A stretch of DNA of 64,000 nt from NCBI RefSeq assembly GCF_000731675.1, contig NZ_JMIT01000005.1, forward strand, positions 122,508 through 186,507. The letters are read 5' to 3'. The stretch is from Pseudomonas capeferrum (GTDB lineage Bacteria > Pseudomonadota > Gammaproteobacteria > Pseudomonadales > Pseudomonadaceae). Below, piece after piece: positions 44,265 through 53,398 of this stretch. The notes beneath the pieces were generated by a model, which searched no databases, was not told the DNA's origin, and was given only the letters and a program-made list of their open reading frames with translations. Made by a program: the position numbers and the translations under genes. Within the stretch, counting starts at the first letter, position 1, and each line of letters starts with the position of its first letter.

Positions 44265-44279
44265 GACGCTATCTCCGGC

Positions 44280-44810
44280 TTACAACGGCTTTGTAACGAA
44301 CAGGCCATCTTCGTGGCCTTCTTCCGACCCGCCGTAGACCTGTTCGGCCACGGTGCGGATCTTGCTGCCGCGGGCAGCGAGAATCTGGTCCATTGCGCCG
44401 GCGAACCAGCCGGTGAACATGTAGTCGACCTTGCGGCCAACCTTGCCGTACACGTACACGAACGCCGAGTGCTTGAGCTTGACGCTGCAGGTGCCTTTGT
44501 CCAGGTCGATGTCCTGGATCTCGAACAGGCCCCAGCCACGCTGGGACAGCCGCTTCATGTAATGCTCGAACACCGCCACGCCTTCCAGGCCATGGCATTC
44601 GGCTTCTTTCTCGCACCAGTGCCAGGCGGACTTGTAGCCGGCCTTGTAGAGGATCTCGGCATAGGCGTCAGCGCCCAGCACTTCCTCGATGCCGATGTGG
44701 TTGTTGACGAAGAAATGGCGTGGCACGTACAGCATCGGCAAGGCGTCGCTGGTCCATACACCGGTCTCGGTGTCGACTTCGATTGGCAATTGCGGGGCGA
44801 TCTTGGCCAT
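44280..44810 (-). CDS. DUF5943-type protein of the dimethylglycine operon
   Basis: A 176-aa soluble protein with a predicted 4-vinyl-reductase-like (V4R) fold, which often binds small hydrophobic ligands. Segments are LPMLYVPRHFFVNNHIGIEEVLG, YKSAWHWCEKEAECHGLEGVAVFEHYM and DYMFTGWFAGAMDQILAA. It lies between the M19 dipeptidase and dgcA, a position conserved in Pseudomonas betaine clusters. Its role there is unknown; a sensor or accessory factor for DgcA is possible. Confidence 0.8.
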   Translation of the reverse strand: MAKIAPQLPIEVDTETGVWTSDALPMLYVPRHFFVNNHIGIEEVLGADAYAEILYKAGYKSAWHWCEKEAECHGLEGVAVFEHYMKRLSQRGWGLFEIQDIDLDKGTCSVKLKHSAFVYVYGKVGRKVDYMFTGWFAGAMDQILAARGSKIRTVAEQVYGGSEEGHEDGLFVTKPL

Positions 44811-44886
44811 GGAAACTCAACTCCATAAAATTTTTATTGGGATGCCCCGGCGTTGCTGGCAGGGGCTTTCAGGCTTGGAGAGCGGC

Positions 44887-45864
<978 letters not shown>

Positions 45865-46160
45865 CAGGCTGTCCCCTTTTATTGACTGGGTTCTTGAGTG
45901 GTCCGCGCCTGAAGCATGTGCCGGCGCTTTGGGGCCAGCATATGCCTGCGGCCCGAGGCGCCCCGATGCAAAAACGACAGGGGGTTTGCCGAAAGCGTCA
46001 ATGCGCGACAACAGGCGCTCTGCGGCGCTGTCTGGCGATGAGAGACAGTCTCGATAACGACATGTTCGAGGCTTTCATGAACATTTCGTCAGGGAGCTAC
46101 CACGTCGCCTTCGGCTGAGCGAGAATCCCTGCGATTCGTCAGCCTGTTGAGGAGAAAAGG

Positions 46161-46562
46161 ATGAAATCAATGGCATGGCTGGTACTGCTGGCCGTCGTTT
46201 CGGGCGCCCAGGCCGGTGAGGAAGAGAGCACCCCCTGCGACAACGTCGAGACCGACCAGCAGAGCTACGCGTGTGCGGCGTTCAACAAGCAGACCGCCGA
46301 GCGTGAGCTGAGGTCGGCTTACGATGACCTGACCCAGCGCATTCGCGACCAGTATGCCGACGAAGCCGACCAGGCCACCGCCTTGGTCGGGCGCATGGCG
46401 GCGGCAGAAACGCTGTGGGCACAGCTGCGCGATGCCGATTGCAAGGTCGAGACCTATGCCGAAAAGCCTGGCAGCAAAGCGTTCGAGGCAGCGTGGAATA
46501 CCTGCGTGGCGCAGCGCAGTGATGACCGGTCGGAGTATTTGCAGTCCATTGGCCAGCAGTAA
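46161..46562 (+). CDS. LprI/DUF1311-type exported protein (possible lysozyme inhibitor)
   Basis: A 133-aa exported protein with signal peptide MKSMAWLVLLAVVSGAQA. The mature part has four cysteines, in CDNVETDQQSYACAAFNKQTAERELRSAYDDL and WAQLRDADCKVET ... NTCVAQR. This is the arrangement of DUF1311/LprI proteins, some of which inhibit lysozyme. GGAG plus AAGG precede the ATG. The upstream interval 45865-46160 is shared with the divergent dipeptidase operon and shows no other gene. Confidence 0.82.
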   Translation: MKSMAWLVLLAVVSGAQAGEEESTPCDNVETDQQSYACAAFNKQTAERELRSAYDDLTQRIRDQYADEADQATALVGRMAAAETLWAQLRDADCKVETYAEKPGSKAFEAAWNTCVAQRSDDRSEYLQSIGQQ

Positions 46563-46568
46563 ACCTGC

Positions 46569-46667
46569 ACCGGCCTCATCTCGGGGCAAGCCCGCTCCCA
46601 CAGGAGCTACGCGTCCCTTGGGACCATACCTATCCGTGGGAGCAGGCTTGCCCCGCGAAAAGGCCGG
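46569..46667. repeat. REP pair, family 1
   Basis: Inverted family-1 units about 45 nt apart between the convergent LprI-like and cdhR genes. Both are slightly degenerate (ATCTCGGGGCAAG; GTGGGAGCAGGCTTG). Confidence 0.85.
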
Positions 46668-46678
46668 TATGACAACCC

Positions 46679-47623
46679 TCAAACCGCCCGGGCCAACCGA
46701 TCCTCCCGCGGGCAGCGCTGGTACCGCGCGCGGTAACAGCGGGTAAAGTACGACGCCGACTCGAACCCGCACGCCACCCCCACCTCCAGCACGCTCATGT
46801 CGGTCTGGCGCAACAGCTGCCGCGCCTTGTCCAGCCGCAAGCGCAGGTAAAAGCCACTGGGCGTGTCATCCAGGTGCAGGCGAAACAGCCGCTCCAACTG
46901 GCGCCGCGTCACCTGCACGGTATCGGCCAGCAGTTGGGTATTGAGCGGCTGCTCGGTGTTGCGCTCCATCTCGCCGATCACCTTCACCAGCTTCTTGTTG
47001 CTGATGCCATAACGGCTGGCGATCTGCATGCGCTGGTGGTCCTGTCGCGGGCGGATACGCCCGAGCACGAACTGCTCCGACACCTGCACCGCCAACTCAC
47101 TGCCGTGTGCCTGCCCAATCAGGTCGAGCATCAGGTCGATCGAGGCAGTGCCGCCGGCACAGGTGATACGCCGCCGGTCGATCTCGAACAGCTCCTGGGT
47201 CGCCTGCAGGCTCGGGTAGCGCTCCTTGAAGGCTTCCAGCGCCTCCCAGTGCACCGTGGCCCGGTGGCCGTCGAGCAGGCCGGCCTCGGCCAGCACCACC
47301 GCACCGGTATCGATACCGCCGAGGATGACCCCCTCGTGATCCAGACGGCGTAGCGCCTGCTGCAGTGGCGGGCCGAAGCAGGCCAACGGCTCGAAACCGG
47401 CGACGATCAGCACAATGGCGCCCGCCTCACCAGCGCCCAGCGCCGCATCGGCGTTCACCGACATCCCATTGCTGGCCTGCACCGCCCCACCGTCCAGGCT
47501 GAGCACGCACCAGCGATACAACGGGCCGCGAAAGCGGTTGGCCACGCGCAGCGGCTCCAGGGCACTGATGAAGCCCATCGCCGAGAACCCCGGCAGCAGC
47601 AGGAAGTGAACGGTATCCGCCAT
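46679..47623 (-). CDS. cdhR: Carnitine catabolism regulator CdhR (GlxA/AraC family)
   Basis: A 314-aa transcriptional activator with an N-terminal DJ-1/PfpI-like ligand domain (FLLLPGFSAMGFISALEPLRVANRF) and a C-terminal AraC helix-turn-helix pair (LADTVQVTRRQLERLFRLHLDDTP; VGVACGFESASYFTRCYRARY). It is divergent from caiX-cdhCAB, whose promoter region holds a 15-bp direct repeat. This is the position and family of P. aeruginosa CdhR, needed for growth on carnitine. ATG 47621-47623 with GGAG upstream is chosen. Confidence 0.9.
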   Translation of the reverse strand: MADTVHFLLLPGFSAMGFISALEPLRVANRFRGPLYRWCVLSLDGGAVQASNGMSVNADAALGAGEAGAIVLIVAGFEPLACFGPPLQQALRRLDHEGVILGGIDTGAVVLAEAGLLDGHRATVHWEALEAFKERYPSLQATQELFEIDRRRITCAGGTASIDLMLDLIGQAHGSELAVQVSEQFVLGRIRPRQDHQRMQIASRYGISNKKLVKVIGEMERNTEQPLNTQLLADTVQVTRRQLERLFRLHLDDTPSGFYLRLRLDKARQLLRQTDMSVLEVGVACGFESASYFTRCYRARYQRCPREDRLARAV

Positions 47624-47643
47624 CGAATGCTCCACAAGAGAGG

Positions 47644-47679
47644 TGGTCGCCAGGGTGCAAGTGTTGGTCGCCAGGGTGC
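47644..47679. promoter_or_regulatory. Direct-repeat operator between cdhR and caiX
   Basis: TGGTCGCCAGGGTGC occurs twice without mismatch, at 47644-47658 and 47665-47679. The spacing is exactly 21 bp, two helical turns, as expected for an AraC-family dimer. It lies 91 nt before caiX and 21 nt before cdhR. CdhR is the obvious candidate; GbdR is the alternative. Confidence 0.7.
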
Positions 47680-47769
47680 GATTTTCCACCCCGCGAGCGG
47701 CGTAGTTTAAGCAAACGGTCCGCAGAGGCCGCCCACCATAACAATATGCACTGCCGATGGAGAGCCACC

Positions 47770-48714
47770 ATGCACAGCTTGATCCGCCGCAGCCTGTTGA
47801 CCCTTGCCGTGAGCAGCATCGCCTCTACCCCGCTTTTTGCCGCCGAGCCCGCCGCCTGCCAGAACGTGCGCCTGGGCGTGGTCAACTGGACCGACGTCAT
47901 CGCCACCAGCGCCATGGCCCAGGTGCTGCTCGACGGCCTGGGTTACCAGACCAAGCAGACCAGCGCATCGCAGCAGATCATCTTTGCCGGTATCCGCGAC
48001 AAACGCCTGGATATGTTCCTGGGTTACTGGAACCCGATCATGACCCAGACCATCACCCCGTTCATCGACGCCAAGCAGGTGAAGGTGCTCGACAAGCCGA
48101 GCCTGGAAGATGCCCGGGCAACCCTGGCAGTGCCCAAATACCTGGCAGACAAGGGTTTGAAGACCTTCGCCGACATCCACAAGTACGAAAAGGAGCTGGG
48201 TGGAAAAATCTACGGCATCGAGCCGGGCTCGGGCGCCAATACCCAGATCAAGGCGATGATCGCCAAGAACCAGTTCGGCCTGGGCAAGTTCCAGCTGGTC
48301 GAGTCCAGCGAAGCCGGCATGCTCGCTGCGGTCGACCGCGCCGTGCGGCGCAAGGAGGCGGTGGTGTTTTTCGGCTGGGCGCCGCACCCGATGAACGTGA
48401 ATATCGACATGGCCTACCTGGGTGAGAGCCAAGGCGCCCTCGGCCCTGACGAAGGCCGGGCCACGGTGTGGACGGTGACCGCGCCGGACTACGCCGAGCG
48501 CTGCCCCAACGCCCACCGCCTGCTGGCCAACCTGACGTTCAGCGCCGAGGACGAGAGCCGCATGATGCAACCGCTGCTCGACCACAAGGATGCACTGGCG
48601 TCGGCCCGCCAGTGGCTCAAGGACCACCCTGAAGACAAGGCCCGCTGGCTTGAGGGTGTGACCACCTTCGACGGCAAGCCGGCGGCGGACAACCTCAAGC
48701 TTACTGCCAACTGA
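47770..48714 (+). CDS. caiX: Carnitine-binding periplasmic protein
   Basis: A 314-aa substrate-binding protein of the quaternary-amine ABC transporter class, with signal peptide MHSLIRRSLLTLAVSSIASTPLFA. Binding-pocket segments are VNWTDVIATSAMAQVLLDGLGYQ, DMFLGYWNPIMTQT and VVFFGWAPHPMN, paralleling ChoX. No permease or ATPase gene is next to it. In P. aeruginosa CaiX uses the choline transporter core, here choW/choV about 10 kb away. It heads the carnitine operon. ATG 47770 has GGAG upstream. Confidence 0.92.
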   Translation: MHSLIRRSLLTLAVSSIASTPLFAAEPAACQNVRLGVVNWTDVIATSAMAQVLLDGLGYQTKQTSASQQIIFAGIRDKRLDMFLGYWNPIMTQTITPFIDAKQVKVLDKPSLEDARATLAVPKYLADKGLKTFADIHKYEKELGGKIYGIEPGSGANTQIKAMIAKNQFGLGKFQLVESSEAGMLAAVDRAVRRKEAVVFFGWAPHPMNVNIDMAYLGESQGALGPDEGRATVWTVTAPDYAERCPNAHRLLANLTFSAEDESRMMQPLLDHKDALASARQWLKDHPEDKARWLEGVTTFDGKPAADNLKLTAN

Positions 48715-48715
48715 C

Positions 48716-48806
48716 AGGCCCATTCGCGGGGCAAGCCCGCTCCCACAGGATGTCCACTGAATCAGGGCCGCGCGCCTCCTGTGGGAGCGGGCTTGCCCCG
48801 CGAAAA
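48716..48806. repeat. REP pair, family 1, between caiX and cdhC
   Basis: Inverted family-1 units about 35 nt apart inside the carnitine operon. The site, just after a binding-protein gene, fits a role in keeping its message more abundant than the downstream genes. Confidence 0.87.
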
Positions 48807-48835
48807 AGCCAACACCGATCTCATAAGGAACCGCC

Positions 48836-49720
48836 ATGAACCACGACGTCATCATCACCTGCGCCCTCACCGGCGCCGGCGACACCGCCTCGAAAAGCCA
48901 CTTGGTCCCGGTCACCCCCAAACAGATCGCCGAGTCCGCCGTAGAAGCCGCAAAAGCCGGCGCCACCGTGGTCCACTGCCACGTCCGCGACCCGCAAACC
49001 GGTCGCTTCAGCCGCGACGTGAACCTCTACCGCGAAGTCATGGAACGCATCCGCGAAGCCGACGTGGACATCATCGTCAACCTCACCGCCGGCATGGGCG
49101 GCGACCTGGAAATCGGCCCGGGCGAATCGCCCATGGAATTTGGCCCTGGCACCGATCTGATCGGCCCGCTGGAACGCCTGGCCCATGTCGAAGCCCTGCT
49201 GCCGGAAATCTGCACGCTCGACTGCGGCACGCTCAACTTCGGCGATGGCAATTCCATTTATGTTTCCACCCCTGCGCAGCTGCGCGCTGGGGCCAAGCGC
49301 ATTACCGAACTGGGCGTGAAGGCCGAACTGGAAATCTTCGACACCGGCCACCTGTGGTTCGCCAAGCAGATGATCAAGGAAGGCTTGCTCGAAGACCCGT
49401 TGTTCCAGCTGTGCCTGGGCATCCCGTGGGGTGCACCGGCAGACACCACGACCATGAAGGCCATGGTCGACAACCTGCCCGCCAACGTCACTTGGGCCGG
49501 CTTCGGCATCGGCCGCATGCAGATGCCGATGGCGGCCCAGGCCGTGCTGCTCGGCGGCAACGTGCGCGTTGGGCTGGAAGACAACCTGTACCTGGACCGC
49601 GGCGTACTGGCCAGCAACGGCCAACTGGTCGAGCGCGCGGTGGAGATCATCTCCCGCCTCGGCGCCCGTGTCCTGACCCCGGCCGAGGGCCGGGCAAAAA
49701 TGAACCTCGAACGCCGCTGA
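48836..49720 (+). CDS. cdhC: Dehydrocarnitine-cleaving BKACE-family enzyme
   Basis: A 294-aa zinc enzyme of the beta-keto acid cleavage family. It converts 3-dehydrocarnitine plus acetyl-CoA to betainyl-CoA and acetoacetate. DVIITCALTGAGDTASKSHLVPVTPKQIAESA opens the protein. The metal ligands are in VVHCHVRDPQTGRFS (near 47), with CTLDCGTLNFG and GLEDNLYLDRGVLASNGQLV later. It lies in the order caiX-cdhC-cdhA-cdhB, matching P. aeruginosa. Confidence 0.93.
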   Translation: MNHDVIITCALTGAGDTASKSHLVPVTPKQIAESAVEAAKAGATVVHCHVRDPQTGRFSRDVNLYREVMERIREADVDIIVNLTAGMGGDLEIGPGESPMEFGPGTDLIGPLERLAHVEALLPEICTLDCGTLNFGDGNSIYVSTPAQLRAGAKRITELGVKAELEIFDTGHLWFAKQMIKEGLLEDPLFQLCLGIPWGAPADTTTMKAMVDNLPANVTWAGFGIGRMQMPMAAQAVLLGGNVRVGLEDNLYLDRGVLASNGQLVERAVEIISRLGARVLTPAEGRAKMNLERR

Positions 49721-49738
49721 CCCCCTCTGGAGACCGAT

Positions 49739-50704
49739 ATGCCATTCATCACCAAGATCAACACCTTCGCCGCCCTGGGCAGTGGCGTGATCGGCAGCGG
49801 CTGGGTTGCCCGCGCCCTCGCCCACGGGCTCGATGTGGTCGCCTGGGACCCGGCACCGGGCGCCGAACAGGCCCTGCGCCAACGCATCGCCAACGCCTGG
49901 CCGGCGCTGGAAAAACAAGGCCTGGCACCGGGTGCATCGCAAGATCGATTGAAGTTCGTCAGCACCATCGAGGCGTGCGTGCGCGATGCCGATTTCATCC
50001 AGGAAAGCGCCCCAGAACGCCTGGACCTCAAGCTCGACCTGCACGCCAAGATCAGCGCGGCGGCCAAGCCGAACGCGATCATCGGCTCCAGTACTTCGGG
50101 GCTGCTGCCCAGCGAATTCTATGAGTCCTCGACCCACCCCGAACGTTGCGTGGTCGGCCACCCGTTCAACCCGGTGTACCTGCTGCCATTGGTAGAAATC
50201 GTCGGTGGCCGCGACACCGCGCCAGAGGCGATCGAGGCAGCGAAAACCATCTACACCGCCCTGGGCATGCGCCCGCTGCATGTGCGCAAGGAAGTGCCCG
50301 GCTTTATCGCCGACCGCCTGCTCGAAGCGCTGTGGCGCGAGGCGCTGCACCTGGTCAACGACGGCGTGGCGACCACCGGCGAGATCGACGATGCCATCCG
50401 CTTTGGCGCCGGCCTGCGCTGGTCGTTCATGGGCACCTTCCTCACCTACACCCTGGCCGGTGGCGACGCCGGCATGCGTCACTTCATGGCCCAGTTCGGC
50501 CCCGCCCTGCAACTGCCGTGGACCTACCTGCCGGCACCGGAGCTGACCGACAAACTGATCGACGATGTAGTGGACGGTACCTCGGAGCAGTTAGGCGAGC
50601 GCAGCATCGCCGCGCTGGAGCGCTATCGTGATGACACCCTGCTGGCGGTGCTGGAGGCAGTGAAGACCAGCAAGGCCGCACATGGCATGGCCTTTGGCGA
50701 TTGA
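49739..50704 (+). CDS. cdhA: L-carnitine dehydrogenase
   Basis: A 321-aa 3-hydroxyacyl-CoA-dehydrogenase-fold enzyme that oxidises L-carnitine to 3-dehydrocarnitine with NAD. The Rossmann motif ALGSGVIGSGWVARALAHGLDV starts near residue 12. Catalytic-region segments are SSTSGLLPSEF, HPFNPVYLLPLVEIVGG and VPGFIADRLLEALWREALHLVNDGVAT. It starts 18 nt after cdhC and is followed by cdhB after 10 nt. Confidence 0.94.
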   Translation: MPFITKINTFAALGSGVIGSGWVARALAHGLDVVAWDPAPGAEQALRQRIANAWPALEKQGLAPGASQDRLKFVSTIEACVRDADFIQESAPERLDLKLDLHAKISAAAKPNAIIGSSTSGLLPSEFYESSTHPERCVVGHPFNPVYLLPLVEIVGGRDTAPEAIEAAKTIYTALGMRPLHVRKEVPGFIADRLLEALWREALHLVNDGVATTGEIDDAIRFGAGLRWSFMGTFLTYTLAGGDAGMRHFMAQFGPALQLPWTYLPAPELTDKLIDDVVDGTSEQLGERSIAALERYRDDTLLAVLEAVKTSKAAHGMAFGD

Positions 50705-50714
50705 GGAGCAAGCA

Positions 50715-51212
50715 ATGCCCGCACTGATCACCTACCGCACCCCAGTCCAGGAGGACTGGGTCGATTACAACGGGCACCTGCGCGATGCCTATTACCTGTT
50801 GATCTTCAGCTATGCCACCGATGCGCTGATGGAGCGTATTGGCCTGGACGCCGATGCGCGAGACCAAAGTGGGCATTCATTGTTCACCCTCGAAGCGCAC
50901 ATCAATTACCTGCATGAGGTAAAGCTCGGCAGCGAAGTGTGGGTGCAGACGCAGATCATCGGCTTCGATAAAAAGCGCCTGCACCTCTATCACAGCCTGC
51001 ATCGCTCAGGGTTCGACGAGGCGCTGGCAGCCAGCGAACAGATGCTGCTGCACGTGGACTTGGCCGGGCCGAAATCCGCACCCTTTACAGAACTCAGCAT
51101 TAGCTTGCTGCAGACGCTGGACGCGCAACAGCAGGATCTCCCCGCAGCCGAGTTCGCGGGCCGTATCATGCGCTTGCCAGGCAACCCACTTACTGCAGCT
51201 CCACCTGCTTGA
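50715..51212 (+). CDS. cdhB: Betainyl-CoA thioesterase
   Basis: A 165-aa hotdog-fold thioesterase. EDWVDYNGHLRDAYYLLIFSYATDALM is the 4-hydroxybenzoyl-CoA thioesterase-type active-site region with the usual Asp. In carnitine breakdown it releases glycine betaine from betainyl-CoA. ATG 50715 with GAGGAGC upstream is used. The P. aeruginosa operon continues with hocS (acylcarnitine hydrolase). That gene is absent here; a convergent metallopeptidase follows instead. Confidence 0.9.
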   Translation: MPALITYRTPVQEDWVDYNGHLRDAYYLLIFSYATDALMERIGLDADARDQSGHSLFTLEAHINYLHEVKLGSEVWVQTQIIGFDKKRLHLYHSLHRSGFDEALAASEQMLLHVDLAGPKSAPFTELSISLLQTLDAQQQDLPAAEFAGRIMRLPGNPLTAAPPA

Positions 51213-51446
51213 TCTGCCGGGTCAGGCTATTTCGATGCGGTTTCATCTCCATACCGGCAGGCAGGTCGATGGCGGCCGCCGACACTCCGTAGATATTGAA
51301 GTCGCCTGCGTAGGTATGGCTGATGTAGGTATGGCGAGCGAAAGTGTTGCCTAAGTAAAGGGTTTTTTGCGGGCCCATGTTCTCAATGCGTGCCGACCAG
51401 ACCTTGTGATTCCAGCTTGCCCCACAGACGTTCTCTATCAAGGTAA
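51190..51446 (-). other. Out-of-frame C-terminal segment of the metallopeptidase
   Basis: An open stretch in a different minus-strand frame codes protein-like sequence (VTLIENVCGASWNHKVWSARIE ... YLGNTFARHTYISHTYAGDF) down to the stop at 51190. It has no credible start of its own. If one base is removed from the CCC run at 51447-51449, it joins smoothly to the metallopeptidase upstream. It is probably the genuine C-terminal domain, lost by a frameshift or a sequencing error. Confidence 0.6.
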
Positions 51447-52738
51447 CCCGTGACGCGCACGGCGTTTGCTGGCGGGTAGAAGTTCTCGACAACCTCTCTG
51501 CGCTCGTTGAAGCGACGGGCGACATCATGGTTTGCCGCTGTTCCCAGAGGAATGCCCTGATAGGTCAAGCGTGGGTTGGAGTGATAGGCAATACGCGGGC
51601 AGGAGCCACCCGAACAGTCATAGGACATTTGCGTACGAAAGCGCGGCGTGCCGGTGTACCGGTAGCCGTACATGTAGGGCGGAGCACCTGCACTGTCACC
51701 CTCTTCCCAGTTGTGCGTAGCGCCCAAATTGTGTCCCATTTCATGCGCCAATGAGCCTAGGCAGGAAACAAGCGAATGGGCGTTAGCCTTGAATGCCGGC
51801 CGCCACGCCACACCACACACCGACGATACAGTGGAATATTGGACAACCAGATCCGCCCCCAACCTTTCCCGCTCGCTCAGCACCCGGTCAGAATAGGGCT
51901 TGGCGGTACGGATATCCCCCAACTGCTGAGTATGGGTTCTCCCGGCCTCGTCGTAGTCGCCATCGTAGTAGCCCGCCAACTGATACGTGATCTGCACGTC
52001 ACTGTTTTTCATGTATTGATTGGCATTGTTCAGCGCTTGGGCCAATTCAGCTTTGTAGTTGGGGTTTCTGGCCCGCCTCTGATTGGTCGTGAGGAACAGC
52101 ACTCGAATCGTGCTGTGTGCTGATTGTGCAACCCTGCCTGCGGTGTTATCGCGGGCTGACGCCTTGGAGTCCACCAAGGGTTCCGCCTCAGGCGGCAGTT
52201 TGGTCTCATCTACTTGTATCAGTGCATGCAGCCCAGGGCTGATAGAAGTGAGCCGATAGCGCTTGCCTTCAACCACCACGTCCCCCACCAGCTTATCGCC
52301 CTCACGCACGAGCGACAGGTAGTAGAACGGATCATTGTCGATCTCGGATGCCGCAGTCGGATGCGCCTGCTTCCACGCCGACGGTTTGTATCCCACCCAG
52401 CCATCGATCCCTGGCGTGATGGTGGTGAAGTCGCGCAAGTTGAACTGTGCCTTCTTTCCATCAGGCAGGCTGACCGCCAGTACTTTTGTCTCTTTACTCA
52501 CCAGCGCCGTATCGGCCTTTACCAAGGTGATTTCAGCATTCGCAGTGTCAGCCAAAAGCGTGGCCAAGGCACCCGTGGCGGTGCTCTGCAACGTCTTGCG
52601 GTCCTGGGTGGGTTCAAGGGTGAACAGCTGAGGAGCTGCGCTGATGGGTGCATTGAACGTCGGTTTCGATGCGGAACACCCCCACACCACAAACAACGCT
52701 GAAGCTACCAGACACGTTTTCCAGATCGCCTTTTTCAT
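51383..52738 (-). CDS. Reprolysin-like zinc metallopeptidase lipoprotein, C-terminus apparently frameshifted
   Basis: A 451-aa secreted or surface metalloprotease. The N-terminus MKKAIWKTCLVASALFVVWGC is a lipoprotein signal with lipobox VVWGC. The zinc motif LAHEMGHNLGATHNW (HExxHxxGxxH, met-zincin type) is near 340, with a Met-turn-like TQMSYDCSGGSCPRIAYHSNP after it. In the present frame it ends DRERLWGKLESQGLVGTH, while ~85 residues of plausible domain continue in another frame. AGGAG precedes the ATG at 52736-52738. Copy G of the palindrome lies 62 nt upstream. Confidence 0.82.
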   Translation of the reverse strand: MKKAIWKTCLVASALFVVWGCSASKPTFNAPISAAPQLFTLEPTQDRKTLQSTATGALATLLADTANAEITLVKADTALVSKETKVLAVSLPDGKKAQFNLRDFTTITPGIDGWVGYKPSAWKQAHPTAASEIDNDPFYYLSLVREGDKLVGDVVVEGKRYRLTSISPGLHALIQVDETKLPPEAEPLVDSKASARDNTAGRVAQSAHSTIRVLFLTTNQRRARNPNYKAELAQALNNANQYMKNSDVQITYQLAGYYDGDYDEAGRTHTQQLGDIRTAKPYSDRVLSERERLGADLVVQYSTVSSVCGVAWRPAFKANAHSLVSCLGSLAHEMGHNLGATHNWEEGDSAGAPPYMYGYRYTGTPRFRTQMSYDCSGGSCPRIAYHSNPRLTYQGIPLGTAANHDVARRFNERREVVENFYPPANAVRVTGYLDRERLWGKLESQGLVGTH

Positions 52739-52800
52739 ATTTTCCGCTCCTGTGCAAGCCCATCCGCCACAGCAGAGCAAAACGACAAGGTCTTCGTCAT

Positions 52801-52816
52801 CTGGCAGAAATGTCAG
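52801..52816 (-). promoter_or_regulatory. Lux-box-like 16-bp palindrome, copy G (upstream of metallopeptidase)
   Basis: On the minus strand CTGACATTTCTGCCAG, 62 nt before the metallopeptidase ATG. It lies just downstream of the strong minus-strand terminator at 52846-52892, so the metallopeptidase has its own promoter. Confidence 0.62.
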
Positions 52817-52845
52817 GTGTATGGATGAACAGGGGCAAGAAACGG

Positions 52846-52892
52846 ATTAAAAAACAAAAAAATAACCCCGGAAAGCCGTGAGCATCCGGGGC
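52846..52892 (-). terminator. Strong intrinsic terminator, minus strand, of an unassigned transcript
   Basis: Reading leftward, CCCCGGA pairs with TCCGGGG around a 12-nt loop, followed by TTATTTTTTTGTTTTTT. No annotated minus-strand gene ends here; gbdR is already terminated at 53399-53437. Confidence 0.75.
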
Positions 52893-53105
52893 CAAGAGCG
52901 AGCAACATCCACTGTGAACGAGCGAGGGTGACCAAACCCTCCGTTGCGGTAGATGGCTTGAGTGTGCGCACTTCATGGCGGGGAGATTTAGCCGTAAACG
53001 ACCTGTTCTTAGCCAAAGCAGTCATGCCGACATTCTGTGGTTGCGGCCCTGTCGCAGGGGACACAGAATCGGTCGTAAATCACAGCAGCACTCTCTTAGC
53101 GATAA
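52850..53105 (-). ncRNA. Candidate small RNA ending at the 52846 terminator
   Basis: The minus strand from about 53100 to 52850 has no convincing protein; the only open frame runs through the terminator. It contains a strong stem-loop (ATTCTGTG/CACAGAAT with inner CCCTG/CAGGG, 53031-53068) and a GAGGGT/ACCCTC hairpin (about 52924-52940). With the strong terminator this suggests an independent non-coding transcript. The 5' end and promoter are not clear. The same hairpins could instead serve the leader of the plus-strand gene at 53120. Confidence 0.35.
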
Positions 53106-53119
53106 AAGGGACAACAGCC

Positions 53120-53377
53120 ATGATGCATGCGGATTTGATTGATCAGGACGACCTCGCCGGCCACTTGCGCGCGCGCGGTTTCGAGATTCCCGCCGGGGCC
53201 AGTGCCGAGCAGGCTTGCGAGGCGGTGGTGCGCGGTTTGACCGAGCCTAATGCACGGGCGCTGAAGGGCATGGTCGAGCAGATGTATACCGGGAGCGCGA
53301 CGATCCTGCCGGCGGTGCGCCAGGCGATCGATAAACAGCTATTGCCAGCCTTGGCGAGCTTCAACAACCGGGGCTGA
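53120..53377 (+). CDS. Small conserved-looking hypothetical protein next to gbdR
   Basis: An 85-aa (or 84-aa from the second ATG) helical protein I do not recognise: LIDQDDLAGHLRARGFEIPAGASAEQACEAVVRGL, then ALKGMVEQMYTGSATILPAVRQAIDKQLLPALASF. It has no signal peptide or membrane segment. AGGG precedes ATG 53120. Codon use is typical of the genome. It is convergent with gbdR. Confidence 0.65.
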   Translation: MMHADLIDQDDLAGHLRARGFEIPAGASAEQACEAVVRGLTEPNARALKGMVEQMYTGSATILPAVRQAIDKQLLPALASFNNRG

Positions 53378-53398
53378 AACATCACTTTGCAGGGTCTC

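Noticed and set aside
42918..44828. 636-codon plus-strand ORF opposite dgcA and the DUF5943 gene
   Set aside because: It runs across two real genes and their junction and has no recognisable domain.
52813..53064. 83-codon minus-strand ORF
   Set aside because: It reads through the intrinsic terminator hairpin and T-run, so it cannot be a normal protein gene; the region is better explained as a small RNA.
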